From NCBI RefSeq assembly GCF_040564635.1, contig NZ_CP159837.1, positions 3,645,001 through 3,709,000 of the forward strand: DNA of 64,000 bases, given 5' to 3'. This stretch comes from Planktothricoides raciborskii GIHE-MW2 (GTDB lineage Bacteria > Cyanobacteriota > Cyanobacteriia > Cyanobacteriales > Laspinemataceae). Positions 8,753-18,569 of the stretch are shown in pieces; the first letter of the stretch is position 1, and each line of letters starts with the position of its first letter. The notes beneath the pieces are model-generated. The model saw nothing but the letters and a program-made list of their open reading frames with translations. It was not told the DNA's origin and did no database searches. The translations under genes and the position numbers were made by a program.

Positions 8753-8773
8753 GGACACGGCAATGCCGTGTCC
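8753..8773. terminator. Perfect 21-bp palindrome downstream of doubled papain-like gene
   Basis: GGACACGGCA and TGCCGTGTCC form a 10-bp perfect stem around a single A. The element lies nine nt beyond the stop codon of the minus-strand gene. The adjacent AAAATT/AATTTT is A/T-rich but is not a proper U-tract, so termination is likely rather than proven. Confidence 0.5.
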
Positions 8774-8781
8774 AAAAATTA

Positions 8782-10170
8782 CTAAGCTTTCAGCACCACC
8801 GGGTCTTTAAAACAAGGAAAATTCACCACATCCCCAGGGGTTTTTTCCGAAGGATTCAAACTCGGATCAACCGCCCCAGCGATTTGCAAAGATTTAGCCA
8901 CTAACTCAGAACAAAATATAGTAGAAAAATCTGGCTGATTGGTTAATCCTAACTCATCAAACCAATCAATTGCCGCATTATAAATTTGCAGATAATCATA
9001 CCGAACTTTCTTGTTGTGCGTTTCCCGTAACCAAGCTTCCATTTCCGCTTGCTTCTGTGGATGGAGAGGATTTTTCAAGCCTAACCAATAAACCGAGCCC
9101 TTATACATCTCAATCCGCTTAGATAGCCAGTGCATTTGCATTCCTTTAATGGCTTGTTTTTTCTGGGCATCTAACATTTGAGTTTCTAGGGTAGATTCAA
9201 TAATTAAGATACTGTCACCCAAACCACTACCCAGTTCAGCTTTAACCACAATCCCCACATGAGAATACTGGGATTTAGTCGCCCATTTAATCACATTAGA
9301 AAATCCCGCATTACCAGAAAAAGCAATCACATCGCCGGTTTGCATCTGGGTTCGATATTGTTCATAAGTTTCTAAATTACTCCCAATTCTGGGAATTATA
9401 TGTTGCTCTGATGGTTCAATAACTCGCGATTCAGGCAAAATTGCGGGTGGGTTTGCCTCGGTTGCAGGTTCGGGGTTAAATAACTCTAAAAGTCGATTAA
9501 AAAATAGCTGAATATAACCCCATAGTCCCGATGGTTCTTGTGGTTTGCTAAAGTCCATTGGTTTGAGGACTACGGGTTCCCCAAAACAAGCAAATTTCAC
9601 CACATCATCCGGGGTTTTTTCCGCAGGATTAAGGTTCGGATCGATGACTCCCCCAATTCGCAGGGCTTTGGCGACTAATTCAGAACAAAATAGGGTAGAA
9701 AAATCCTGTTGATTGGTTAACCCTAGCTGATCGAACCAATCAATCGCTGCTCCGTAAATTTGTATATAATCATAAGGCACTTTTTTGTTATGAGTTTCTC
9801 TCAGCCATGCTTCCATTTCGGCTTGTTTTTCGGGAGCCATTGGATTGGTGAGTTTTAACCAGTAAACTGACCCATTATAGGATTCAATGCGTTTAGAGAG
9901 CCAGTGCATTTGTACTCCCTTAATTGCTTGTTTGTTATGAGCATCTAAAAATTGAGTTTCTAGGGTCGATTCCACAATTAAGATACTGTCACCGAAACCA
10001 GTGCCTAGGTCTGCTTTTAATACCATACCCACATGAGAATACTGGGATTTGGTCGCCCACTTAATCACATTAGAAAATCCCGCATTGCCGGAGAAAGCAA
10101 TTAAGTCTCCGGTCTTCATCTGCGATCTATACTGCTCATAAGTCTCTATAATACTTGGATTTCTGTTCAT
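8782..10170 (-). CDS. Tandemly duplicated permuted papain-like (YiiX/YaeF-type) protein
   Basis: The protein consists of two near-identical halves of about 200 residues each, joined by a Pro-rich linker (LFNPEPATEANPPAILPES). Each half has TGDLIAFSGNAGFSNVIKWA or its TGDVIAF variant, a catalytic-type His in SQYSHVG, and Cys in LFCSELVAK or IFCSELVAK. That His-before-Cys order is the mark of permuted NlpC/P60 papain-like amidases. They are candidates for lipoprotein, peptide or acyl-amide hydrolysis, but the substrate is unknown. The start at ATG 10170 (MNRNPSIIETYEQYRSQMKT) matches the beginning of the second repeat; an ATG eight codons upstream is less likely. No signal peptide is seen. Confidence 0.8.
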   Translation of the reverse strand: MNRNPSIIETYEQYRSQMKTGDLIAFSGNAGFSNVIKWATKSQYSHVGMVLKADLGTGFGDSILIVESTLETQFLDAHNKQAIKGVQMHWLSKRIESYNGSVYWLKLTNPMAPEKQAEMEAWLRETHNKKVPYDYIQIYGAAIDWFDQLGLTNQQDFSTLFCSELVAKALRIGGVIDPNLNPAEKTPDDVVKFACFGEPVVLKPMDFSKPQEPSGLWGYIQLFFNRLLELFNPEPATEANPPAILPESRVIEPSEQHIIPRIGSNLETYEQYRTQMQTGDVIAFSGNAGFSNVIKWATKSQYSHVGIVVKAELGSGLGDSILIIESTLETQMLDAQKKQAIKGMQMHWLSKRIEMYKGSVYWLGLKNPLHPQKQAEMEAWLRETHNKKVRYDYLQIYNAAIDWFDELGLTNQPDFSTIFCSELVAKSLQIAGAVDPSLNPSEKTPGDVVNFPCFKDPVVLKA

Positions 10171-10915
10171 AATCACTTTAAGGATGTTGACCAAAGGTTA
10201 TTGTAAATTTTTAAGACTAGATTCAGCAATAATTTTTATTAAATTTCTTAAATTTATTTAAGCAACAAGCCTAGGTTATTCCCTTTATGAGTGACACCAA
10301 CTATGACTGGCATTGGTTATTGGTCTTTTCCAATGTCAAATCAATCAAATATTAACCTGTTATTGACATTGTTATCTGTTATTTGTTATTGTTGGGCTGA
10401 TTAAAAATTTCTAATGCTGGTAATTTGATGCTGGTAAGGGGTGTAGGCTATTTCAAAGCGATTCCCCTCCTGAGCAACGCGCGATCGGAGCGTCAGTCAG
10501 CCCAAGGGGGAAAAATAATTTGGCAGATTTACAGAGAATTCATAGAGAAAGTGACCCCGTTCAGGGGTCACTGGTTAAAGAAATCAGCATTCTATTTTTT
10601 GCCCACTTAATCCCCAAGACTCCTGGGAAGCTGCATCGCCAAATAAAGAAAAGAACCGTGACCAGAAAATCTCATCAGCAAGATTAACGGAGGTATTCTA
10701 ATTTTAGAGATGGGCATTTAGAGCCCTAATTGAACCGCTAACATCACTCATCTAAAATCACCTCTGTAAGCAATCAGCGATCGACATTTAGAGATATTTA
10801 ACGATGAGCAGTCAGGGTTCAGAAATTAGCATTCAGAAAGGTTCAGAATGGAGGACGGGAATCGGCTAATTCCTGACCGTGAAGCCTGAATACTGACTAA
10901 CGACTAAATCAACGA
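10171..10915. other. Long intergenic region with one perfect hairpin
   Basis: This stretch of about 745 nt contains a perfect hairpin GTGACCCC-GTTCA-GGGGTCAC (10551-10571) without a U-tract. The only frame of note there has no ribosome binding site and a low-complexity product. A-rich and T-rich stretches near 10200-10400 (TTATTGACATTGTTATCTG) may hold the promoter for the minus-strand papain-like gene. I see no further gene. Confidence 0.5.
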
Positions 10916-12205
10916 CTAAATCACGGTGCCATTGGGAATCACACCATTTTTCAGCACCACGACAATGCCATTACGGATGTAAAATCCTTGGTTTTCTCGG
11001 TCTGCTTCTTCCACGCGATCTTTATTGATAATTTGCACATTGCGACCAATGCAAGCATTCTTATCAATAATGGCGCGGCGAACGGTACTTCCCGCACCAA
11101 TTCCCATAGGAACTTTGCCACTGTTTTCGGACGAATGCCGTTCGGCATAAGGTTGGTAATAGTCCGAACCCATAATCAAAGCATCTTGGATATTGCAGTT
11201 GGACTCAATCCGGGTGCGGACTCCCAAGACCGAATGTTCCACCCGACATTCTTTGAGAATGCAGCCTTCGCCAATAATGGACTCGGTGACATGACAATCT
11301 AATAGCTTGGTCGGGGGTAAATAACGAGAACGAGTATAGATTGGGGCCTGTTCGTCGTAGAAACTAAAAGGCGGCTGTGGTTGCTTGGTTAAAGCTAGGT
11401 TAGCATCGTAGAACGCTTCAATGGTTCCGATATCTTCCCAGTAACCTTTAAATAAATAAGCTTGAACATTATAGTTCTTTGCCGAAGCAGGGATAATTTC
11501 TTTACCAAAATCTGTCCGTTCTGGGGCTTCTAGGAGCAGCTTTTTGAGAACCTCTTTTTTAAAGACGTAAATGCCCATTGAGGCAATATATGGACTTTTC
11601 TCCGCTTCTTCTGGAGTTAACCCCAAGGCGGTTGTATCCACTTGCATGGCTTTTAAGGCTTCCCCTTTGGGTTTCTCGCTGAAATCAACCACTCGCCCTT
11701 GGTCGTTGATTTTCATCAAGCCAAAATCAGAGGCGCGTTTTTCGTCAATGGGTAATACCGAGAGAGTAATATCGGCGTTGGTTTCCCGGTGACGGTTTAA
11801 AAATTCGCGATAGTCCATCCGGTAGAGATGATCCCCAGAGAGAATCAAATATTCATCAACATCCCATTCATCCAACAGCCAGAGATATTTGCGTACTGCG
11901 TCAGCAGTTCCCTGGAACCAGCTAGGGTCGCTGGCGGTTTGCTGCGCGGCCAGCACTTCCACAAAGCCGTCACTGAAACCGGAAAAGTTATAAGCGCGGG
12001 CAATGTGACGATTCAGAGACGCAGAGTTGAATTGCGTCATCACATAGATTTTGAGGATGTCTGAGTTAATACAGTTACTCACAGGAATATCAATTAAGCG
12101 ATATTTCCCGGCGAGTGGTACAGCGGGTTTCGCCCGCATTTTGGTGAGTGGATAAAGGCGGCTACCAGCGCCACCTCCCAGAATAATCCCTAGGACTCGT
12201 TTCAC
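10916..12205 (-). CDS. glgC: Glucose-1-phosphate adenylyltransferase
   Basis: GlgC makes ADP-glucose from glucose-1-phosphate and ATP, the committed step of glycogen synthesis, and is allosterically controlled by 3-phosphoglycerate and phosphate. I choose the GTG at 12205 ([20 protein letters not shown]). It has GAGGTG seven nt upstream and gives 429 aa, the usual cyanobacterial length; the ATG five codons upstream would lie before that site. The nucleotide-binding [13 protein letters not shown], the family segment [16 protein letters not shown] and the C-terminal left-handed beta-helix repeats are all present. It stands alone. Confidence 0.97.
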   Translation of the reverse strand: MKRVLGIILGGGAGSRLYPLTKMRAKPAVPLAGKYRLIDIPVSNCINSDILKIYVMTQFNSASLNRHIARAYNFSGFSDGFVEVLAAQQTASDPSWFQGTADAVRKYLWLLDEWDVDEYLILSGDHLYRMDYREFLNRHRETNADITLSVLPIDEKRASDFGLMKINDQGRVVDFSEKPKGEALKAMQVDTTALGLTPEEAEKSPYIASMGIYVFKKEVLKKLLLEAPERTDFGKEIIPASAKNYNVQAYLFKGYWEDIGTIEAFYDANLALTKQPQPPFSFYDEQAPIYTRSRYLPPTKLLDCHVTESIIGEGCILKECRVEHSVLGVRTRIESNCNIQDALIMGSDYYQPYAERHSSENSGKVPMGIGAGSTVRRAIIDKNACIGRNVQIINKDRVEEADRENQGFYIRNGIVVVLKNGVIPNGTVI

Positions 12206-12379
12206 GAAAACACCTCGCATTCATCAGCTTTAAGGTTCAAGTCCAGTGTCCGACTGCGGGGGATCGTTGACAAGGGGGGAGAGGGATAAATTCAGAATCA
12301 ATTGCGCTGGTAGGTGACTCTAGATTGCTTGTAATCAGCCTGATAGCTTACTTTTAGCAGCCCAAATTAACTGGCAAAA

Positions 12380-14215
12380 TTAGCTGGTTTGAATTTCTTG
12401 TTCTAAAGCCACTTTGACTCTGGCGTACTCCGTGGCTATTTTGCCGATTAGGACGGGGGCTTCGGCGGTATTACCCGCACGAGTCATCAGTTCGAGGGTT
12501 TGGTTGAGTTGCGCCAGGGTATTGGCGCCGATCGCCCCACTGGTTGATTTTAAGGAATGCGAGGCGTCTCGTAATTTGGCTGGATCGCCTTGTTCGATCG
12601 CTTCCGTCATTTTTTGCAGCAGTTTGGGAGACTCGGTTAAGTAAATTTCAATTACTTCTTCGAGGGCGTCGATTTCCCGCAGTGAGTTGAGAATATTGGC
12701 ATCGATTAGGGATTCGCTGTTGTGCCAGTCTTGCTGCGGTTCTTGGGGCGGTTCAGGGATGGAAGTGAATGTGGGTGGAGAGGGTGGGTATGGATCTTGG
12801 TGGGTTGTCTGAATAGTCCGTTGATTGGGATCGAGGGGTTGGCAGACCGAAAGGGCTTGACTCAGTTCGATCATACGGATGGGTTTGCTGATGTAGTCGT
12901 CCATTCCCGCAGCTAAACAAGCTTCGCGATCGCCACTCATGGCATTAGCAGTCATGGCAATAATTCGCGGTCTGTAGGCTAACTGACCGGATGAAGATGC
13001 TTCTTGAATCTTTTGGGCGGCTTCTAACCCATTCATTTCTGGCATTTGTACGTCCATTAACACCACATCATAGGTTTTTTGGTGGATTAATGCGATCGCT
13101 TCTAAGCCATTGTTGGCAATATCCGTTTGATGCCCCATGCGCTCTAACATTTGTAGCGCCACTTTTTGATTGACAAGATGGTCTTCGGCTAACAAAATGT
13201 TTAGGGTCACGGCTTGAGTGGGTGGCGGGTTGCCTAAATTAATCTCCGGTTCTACAGACCGAGAATTCAGGGTTTGTTTGCCGAAAATTCCACTGACCAC
13301 ATTAAACATCAAAGATTTTTTAATCGGTTTATTCAGATAAGCGGTGAATTGGTCGCGATGGTTCAGCTTGGTGCCTAAAGGAATCATCATCACTAAAGGG
13401 ACGGTGGCATAATTATCTAATGCCCTAATTTCTGCACTCAGAGCGATCCCATCCATTTCTGGCATAAGCATATCCAAAATTACCAAGTCAAAAGGTGGTT
13501 GATTGGGCAACAGGGATAAAGCCTCTGCTGAGGATGTGGCGGTTGCTACTTTCATGCCCCATGACTGAGTTTCTCGGCTTAAAATTTTTAAGATCGTCGG
13601 ATTATCCTCGACGATTAATACTCGTTTATTGGTTAAGTAGTTTTCTTCTCCTGGGGAAATCAATAATAAGGATGAAGTGGGAATTTCTGGGGCAATAATT
13701 GTGAAACCAAAGGTGGCGCCACCGTTTAAAGATGATGCCTCGTTTTCTGGTAAGAATGTATCAATAAATGATTGGCTGCCCGTGGGCAACTGTTGCCAAT
13801 TTTGCGGCGGCGTACCGGCGATCGCTCCACCACTTGTAACCCACATTGTCCCTCCCATCATTTGCGTTAAGGAGTTACTAATCGCCAGTCCTAATCCGGT
13901 GCCGCCATATTGTCTGCTGGTGGCCGCGTCCGCTTGACTGAAAGATTTAAAGAGACGGGAAATTTTATTGGCGGGAATGCCAATGCCGGTATCTTTAACC
14001 AAAAAGATAATTTCAAAAATTTTCTGGCTTGTGGTTTCCGGGGCTATCGCCTCATATTCTAAGTGCAAATGAGCATAATGTTGCCAATTTTTTGCCTCAT
14101 TTCCTGGCTTTAATTGAGACGTAAACAAGAGAATAATTTCTCCCTCATCTGTAAATTTAATTGCATTACTTATTAAATTAACTAATATTTGGCGCAATCG
14201 ATTTAAGTCCCCCAA
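12380..14215 (-). CDS. C-terminal half of split kinase: HATPase-REC-REC-HPt
   Basis: This possible product starts at TTG 14215, six codons after the stop, with no clear ribosome binding site. It carries N-box NLISNAIKFT, G1/F/G2 boxes (VKDTGIGIPANKISRLFKSF, GGTGLGLAIS), two receivers with intact Asp and a C-terminal HPt with the phospho-His in SHSLKS. If expressed it could act in trans on the HisKA half. Whether it is translated cannot be decided from sequence. Confidence 0.5.
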   Translation of the reverse strand: MGDLNRLRQILVNLISNAIKFTDEGEIILLFTSQLKPGNEAKNWQHYAHLHLEYEAIAPETTSQKIFEIIFLVKDTGIGIPANKISRLFKSFSQADAATSRQYGGTGLGLAISNSLTQMMGGTMWVTSGGAIAGTPPQNWQQLPTGSQSFIDTFLPENEASSLNGGATFGFTIIAPEIPTSSLLLISPGEENYLTNKRVLIVEDNPTILKILSRETQSWGMKVATATSSAEALSLLPNQPPFDLVILDMLMPEMDGIALSAEIRALDNYATVPLVMMIPLGTKLNHRDQFTAYLNKPIKKSLMFNVVSGIFGKQTLNSRSVEPEINLGNPPPTQAVTLNILLAEDHLVNQKVALQMLERMGHQTDIANNGLEAIALIHQKTYDVVLMDVQMPEMNGLEAAQKIQEASSSGQLAYRPRIIAMTANAMSGDREACLAAGMDDYISKPIRMIELSQALSVCQPLDPNQRTIQTTHQDPYPPSPPTFTSIPEPPQEPQQDWHNSESLIDANILNSLREIDALEEVIEIYLTESPKLLQKMTEAIEQGDPAKLRDASHSLKSTSGAIGANTLAQLNQTLELMTRAGNTAEAPVLIGKIATEYARVKVALEQEIQTS

Positions 14216-14233
14216 AATTAAATTTGGGGTAAA

Positions 14234-16225
14234 TTAATCTATAATATATCCTAATTCTAGTCCTTTATAGTTGGCTTTACTGGCAAGTAATTCTATGGTG
14301 TCTTCAATGCAATCTTCCAGATAAAATGGTTGATATTCTAAGTCCATTTTTCCGGCTTCCATTTTGGAAAAATCTAAGATATCATTAATAATGGTGAGTA
14401 AAGCATCTCCACTATTTTGAATGGTGGTGACAAAATCTTTTTGTTCTGAGGTTAGGGGGGTATCTAATAATAAACTGGTGAGGCCAATGACGGCATTCAT
14501 CGGTGTTCTAATTTCATGGCTCATGGTGGCCAAAAATTCACTTTTAGCTTGAGTGGCTGCGATCGCTTCATCCCGCATTTGAGCAATTTTTTCCGCCGCT
14601 TGGATTCGTTGCAGTTCAGTGCCAATCCACTGAGCCATTAATTGCAGGAGTTCTTGGTCTTGACTTTTAAAAGGAATTTCCCGGGGCTGGGAACTGAAAA
14701 AACTTAAAGTTCCATAGATTTTTTCATTGACCATCACCGGACAGCCCAGATAAGCTTTTTGGTCTAGAATAGAATTGATTGATTCGCTATGCCAGGGAGA
14801 AACCATTAGGGATTCAAAATATACAATTTTTTGGGCTTGATAGGTTTTTTTGCAATAAGTTTTATTTAAGCTAATCCGCTGCCCAGAGGCGATTTTCTCC
14901 GGTAATTTCCCTGAGATTTCCGCTGGTTCAAAATGGCAGGCGATCGCGGTATAATTGTTGTCTTCAATTTGGGATAAAATCCCCACATTGAGACTAAAAT
15001 GACGGCAACCCATTGCCAGTAATTGTGCTATTTTTTGAGAAAAATCTAGCTGAGGGTCGGAAGTAATGCGATAAAGTTGCCGAATGGATTCTTGATTGTA
15101 TTCTAATTCACTTTCGGTTTGGTGGCGGTTCGTAATATCATGGGAAATCCACAATAATTCTAAGTTTTCTGGAGATGATGAATCTGCTAAAACTTTGCTG
15201 GTAGTTTCCAGCCAAATATAATCCCCACTTTTGCGTTGATAGCGATGAGAAAAGGTTAATGTCACGGGCTTTTCTTTGATGATGGTATATGCGCGGTTAA
15301 CTTGGGTAACGTCTTCTGGATGCAGTAAATCCTCGACGGAAATTCCAATGATTTCTTCCGGTTGGTATCCCAGGAGTTTACGACACCCGGATGAGACGTA
15401 CAAAAATACACCATCTAGGGTTTGGCGGGTAATCAAACAATTGCCATAATCCGCGATCGCATTATAGTAAGATTCTATTTGCTTTTTCGCTTGTTTGATT
15501 TGCGTAAATTCCGCCTCGATCTGGCTCAGTGCTGCTAGAATCGGCGAGACTTTTTCCGGTGAAGCGATCGCCGATTTTATCGATGACGTATTTATAGATG
15601 ATAGACGATTTTCCGCCGCAACAATATCGAGAATTGTTGTGACTTTTGCCTGGATTTGAGACAGTTTTTGTCGCCGCATCCGAGCGAGTAAGATTAAAAT
15701 GACGACATTGAAACCCAATCCTAAACCGAAAAAAATCCAGGGTAAAGAACCCTCGGAGATTAACCGGCGGCGATCGCTGTTGACCCTCAAGAAAAGTAAC
15801 GAAGATTTCCGCGCAATATCGGGCAAACTGATTTTGTCAGAGGCGATCGCCGATTGTAGGGGAATCAGCAACAATCCACTGGCAGTTTCTATTAACCCGG
15901 CGATCGGTATTTCCGAAGGCGAATTTGGCAGCGAATTTGGCAGCGGATTTGGCAAAAGTTGTTTAATTTGTAGCGAGAGATCGAGGAAATTTAGCTGGCG
16001 ATCGACCAAAGCAAGCTGAGTCGGCACATCGATCGGCACATTGATTAGATGCTCAACCATCACCTCACCTTGTGGTTGAGCCTGTTGTAGTTGCCACTTG
16101 TGAATCGGACGGAAAATCAGTTGCCATGCAATTAGGTAGATAAGGCCTTGTGTACTAATTAGTGCTGCACCCATGACCAAAAATGTTTTTTGACGCAGTT
16201 TCATTGAGAAGTTCCTGGTTGCCAT
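14234..16225 (-). CDS. N-terminal half of split kinase: TM-PAS-GAF-HisKA
   Basis: This 663-aa product would keep the membrane sensor and the phospho-accepting His in SHEIRTP, but it stops at ELGYIID, before the ATP-binding domain, so alone it cannot autophosphorylate. Between the two TM segments lie roughly 130 residues that should be periplasmic. The GAF region includes CRHFSLNVGILSQIEDN and YLGCPVMVNEKIYGTLSFFS. The start at ATG 16225 (MATRNFSMKLRQKTFLVMGA) follows AAGGGGG, a usable ribosome binding site. Confidence 0.7.
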   Translation of the reverse strand: MATRNFSMKLRQKTFLVMGAALISTQGLIYLIAWQLIFRPIHKWQLQQAQPQGEVMVEHLINVPIDVPTQLALVDRQLNFLDLSLQIKQLLPNPLPNSLPNSPSEIPIAGLIETASGLLLIPLQSAIASDKISLPDIARKSSLLFLRVNSDRRRLISEGSLPWIFFGLGLGFNVVILILLARMRRQKLSQIQAKVTTILDIVAAENRLSSINTSSIKSAIASPEKVSPILAALSQIEAEFTQIKQAKKQIESYYNAIADYGNCLITRQTLDGVFLYVSSGCRKLLGYQPEEIIGISVEDLLHPEDVTQVNRAYTIIKEKPVTLTFSHRYQRKSGDYIWLETTSKVLADSSSPENLELLWISHDITNRHQTESELEYNQESIRQLYRITSDPQLDFSQKIAQLLAMGCRHFSLNVGILSQIEDNNYTAIACHFEPAEISGKLPEKIASGQRISLNKTYCKKTYQAQKIVYFESLMVSPWHSESINSILDQKAYLGCPVMVNEKIYGTLSFFSSQPREIPFKSQDQELLQLMAQWIGTELQRIQAAEKIAQMRDEAIAATQAKSEFLATMSHEIRTPMNAVIGLTSLLLDTPLTSEQKDFVTTIQNSGDALLTIINDILDFSKMEAGKMDLEYQPFYLEDCIEDTIELLASKANYKGLELGYIID

Positions 16226-16239
16226 CCCCCTTGGGGTTG

Positions 16240-16368
16240 CTAGGGTGACATTGAATTGCTGGTCTGACGGATATACTGCTCCCTGAGTTGCGGGGTTTGG
16301 ATTAACCCAAGGTAGTTTCCGCTGTGTTGACCGAATATCAGATCGACGAAAACCAGCAATTCCCCCAT
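16240..16368 (-). CDS. Possible 42-aa ORF ahead of the sensor kinase
   Basis: The frame from ATG 16368 to TAG 16240 reads MGELLVFVDLIFGQHSGNYL and continues to ...REQYIRQTSNSMSP, which looks protein-like rather than random. It ends 14 nt before the kinase start, so the two could be cotranslated. An ATG further upstream (16396) has a good GAGGTG site but is in another frame and hits a stop after seven codons; a one-base frameshift would join the two. The rest of the 310-nt spacer shows nothing else. Confidence 0.3.
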   Translation of the reverse strand: MGELLVFVDLIFGQHSGNYLGLIQTPQLREQYIRQTSNSMSP

Positions 16369-16535
16369 ATAATCAGTTGTATCCTGAATTAGACATTAAA
16401 TCACCTCGGCACCAGTTGGAAATTACTCACTGAGACGAAGGGGACTATCCTCCTTTTGCTGCCGCAATTTTTTCCCGGCGATCGCCGAACATAACCCCGA
16501 TCGAAGTTAGTTCGGCTCACCCAATTTTGCGCCAA

Positions 16536-18188
16536 TTAAGCGACTAACTCCACTCGACCCACGGGACAAGCAATGCAAGCCAGAATATAACCTTCTTCTT
16601 GTTCGCTATCATCAAGCGCACCCGGTTCTGATTCATAGTTGACTTGCCCGGATAATTTTTTCACTTTACAAGCACCACAAGCGCCACTCCGACAACCGCT
16701 ATCTAGTTCAATTCCGTTCTCTTCGGCAATTTCCAGAATGGTGGTTTGTGGATCGCAATTGACCTCTTTGCCCGACTTGCTAAAGACTAAGGTGGCTGAA
16801 CTGGCAGAAGGTGCGGGAGTTGGTGCCGGTGCGGGAGTTGGTGCGGGAGTTGGTGCCGGTGCGGGAGTTGGTGCGGGAGTTGCGGCGGCGGCAGAAGGTT
16901 GAATGGCTGCGGTTTCTGGAGATTTTTTCGGTTTTTTCGCACCGCCAAAGCTTTCTTCATAGTAATTTTCCATAGGAAAATTCATCCGTTGGAGTAATGC
17001 TTTGGTGGATTCCATAAAGGGATTTGGTCCGCAAACGTAGACGGTACGTTGATAAAAGTCCGGGGCGATCGCATAAAGCATATATTCATCTAATCGGCCA
17101 ATAAATCCTGACCAGCTTTGACCGGGTTGGGGTCGAGTAATGGCGATCGCTAATCGAAATTTAGGATGGGATGAAGCGATTAAGTCTAACTCTCGCGGGT
17201 AAATAATATCATCGGGGGTGCGAGCACTATGGAAAAAGACAATATCTAAATCGGCGGCAGTATCCAAAGCCCAACGAGACATGGACATCATTGGGGTAAT
17301 CCCACTTCCCGCTGAAATGAATAGTAATTTTTGGGCAGGATTGGCAAAACAAGTAAATTTTCCTGATGGCCCATTGACTTGGATTTGATCCCCTACTTTT
17401 AGGCGATCGTGCAACCAATTAGATACCAAACCGGGGGGAACATTCGGTTGATCTGCCGGGGCAGGAACTCGTTTGACGGTAATTTCTAAAGTATGGGGTC
17501 TTGAAGGGGTAGAAGATATAGAATAAGACCGTTTTATGGCCTTGCCATCAATGTCTAAATTCAGGGTCATAAATTGACCCGGTTGATAGGAAAATAAACT
17601 GGGCGGTTCAGTGACAAAGCGAAAGGTTTTTACATCTTCGGTTTCATTAACAATTCGCACACATCGCACCGTAATCATTCCTTTTGACCACCGGCTGATA
17701 TTTTCTGGATCTATCAACGCCACGGGCATATATTCTTGAGGCGATCGCGCCGGTTCTGGGGCTGCTTGAGGAATGGCCGGTAAGGGATATAACAATTTTC
17801 CTGATTCAGAAGTGGTTGGGGATTTTTCCGCATTTACTGGCTGATTGCTGGGGCTTTCTTGCGGCGAAATTTCTACTTTTTGGACAATTAAAATAAAGTC
17901 GCCAATTCTGAGAATATCATCTTGTTTTAAAGGATATTGATGATTAATTTCTGCCGGTTCATTGTTAATCCGGGAGCCGCTGCGACTGGCTAAGTCGGTA
18001 AAATGATATTGTCCGTTGATAAAAGAAATACTGCCGTGAACCCGACTAACTTCGGCACTGGTACAAACGATCGTACAATTAGGCGATCGCCCGATGAAGC
18101 ATTCCCCATTAATCATGGTTTCTGGGGTTAATTCTACGGTTTGACTGTCATAGGGAGAATTGGCGTTAAAGCATTTAATAGTAATCAT
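16536..18188 (-). CDS. FHA - FAD/NAD(P) reductase - [2Fe-2S] ferredoxin fusion
   Basis: Three modules lie in order in 550 aa. The first is an N-terminal FHA phosphothreonine-binding domain (about 20-105; CFIGRSPNC, SRVHGSI, DLASRSGSRIN). The second is a flavin reductase module (about 165-410; FAD motif KRSYSISS, NAD pocket LLFISAGSGITPMMSM, C-terminal YVCGPNPFMES). After a Pro-Ala-Thr linker comes a plant-type ferredoxin with CRSGACGAC and a distal Cys in ILACIAC. The reductase-ferredoxin part resembles the NADH:acceptor reductases that serve oxygenases or hybrid-cluster protein. The FHA head suggests docking to a Ser/Thr-phosphorylated partner. The gene follows the FHA-containing NapH-like gene on the same strand. 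Confidence 0.85.
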   Translation of the reverse strand: MITIKCFNANSPYDSQTVELTPETMINGECFIGRSPNCTIVCTSAEVSRVHGSISFINGQYHFTDLASRSGSRINNEPAEINHQYPLKQDDILRIGDFILIVQKVEISPQESPSNQPVNAEKSPTTSESGKLLYPLPAIPQAAPEPARSPQEYMPVALIDPENISRWSKGMITVRCVRIVNETEDVKTFRFVTEPPSLFSYQPGQFMTLNLDIDGKAIKRSYSISSTPSRPHTLEITVKRVPAPADQPNVPPGLVSNWLHDRLKVGDQIQVNGPSGKFTCFANPAQKLLFISAGSGITPMMSMSRWALDTAADLDIVFFHSARTPDDIIYPRELDLIASSHPKFRLAIAITRPQPGQSWSGFIGRLDEYMLYAIAPDFYQRTVYVCGPNPFMESTKALLQRMNFPMENYYEESFGGAKKPKKSPETAAIQPSAAAATPAPTPAPAPTPAPTPAPAPTPAPSASSATLVFSKSGKEVNCDPQTTILEIAEENGIELDSGCRSGACGACKVKKLSGQVNYESEPGALDDSEQEEGYILACIACPVGRVELVA

Positions 18189-18274
18189 AATAGTTTTTTC
18201 TGCTATTTTCTGGGATTTTCTGGTAATTATTCAAATAAAACTTACAGCAATTTTATCCGCGAGTAAACCACATA

Positions 18275-18490
18275 TATCTGTAGGGGCGAAGCATTCCGGT
18301 AGATAACCTATTGCTTAGAATATTGTACCGGCGAAGCATTCCTGCAGATAACCTATTGCTGAGAATATTAATGTACGGGCGAACCATTCCGGCAGTAGGG
18401 GCGAATGGCCATTCGCCCCTACAATATTTTAAGTAATAAGCTATCTACCGGAATGCTTCGCCCCTACGGAATGCTTCGCCCTACCGTGGT
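18275..18490. repeat. Array of GGGGCGAAGCATTC repeats, direct and inverted
   Basis: Units of about 45-50 nt (GGGGCGAAGCATTCCGGTAG followed by ATAACCTATTGCTTAGAATA) repeat two to three times head to tail and then appear inverted (ATAAGCTATCTACCGG followed by AATGCTTCGCCCC). A second short palindrome, GGGGCGAATGGCCATTCGCC, sits in the middle. This fills most of the 380-nt spacer; no gene is seen. Confidence 0.85.
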
Positions 18491-18569
18491 TTAGTAAGAA
18501 AGAAAACCGCTGTAAATAGGTTGGTTTTTTCTCAGATTTCCGCGATCGCTGAAATCTGAGAATTCTGGA

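Larger units (their letters stand above)
12380..16225 (-). pseudogene. Hybrid histidine kinase interrupted by an in-frame TAA
   Basis: Read in one frame, this is one large sensor: two TM segments (near residues 15-33 and 163-182), PAS (about 253-370), GAF (about 390-550), the HisKA box MSHEIRTPMNAVIGL, HATPase, two receiver domains (ILDMLMPEMDG and LMDVQMPEMNG) and an HPt (DASHSLKSTSGAIGAN). A single TAA at 14234-14236 falls between HisKA (ELGYIID) and the HATPase N-box part (FTPNLILGDLNRLRQILVN), with the frame unchanged. CAA to TAA would explain it. A TTG at 14215 could restart translation. Either the gene is broken, is read through, or makes two interacting halves; a sequencing error is also possible. 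Confidence 0.85.
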
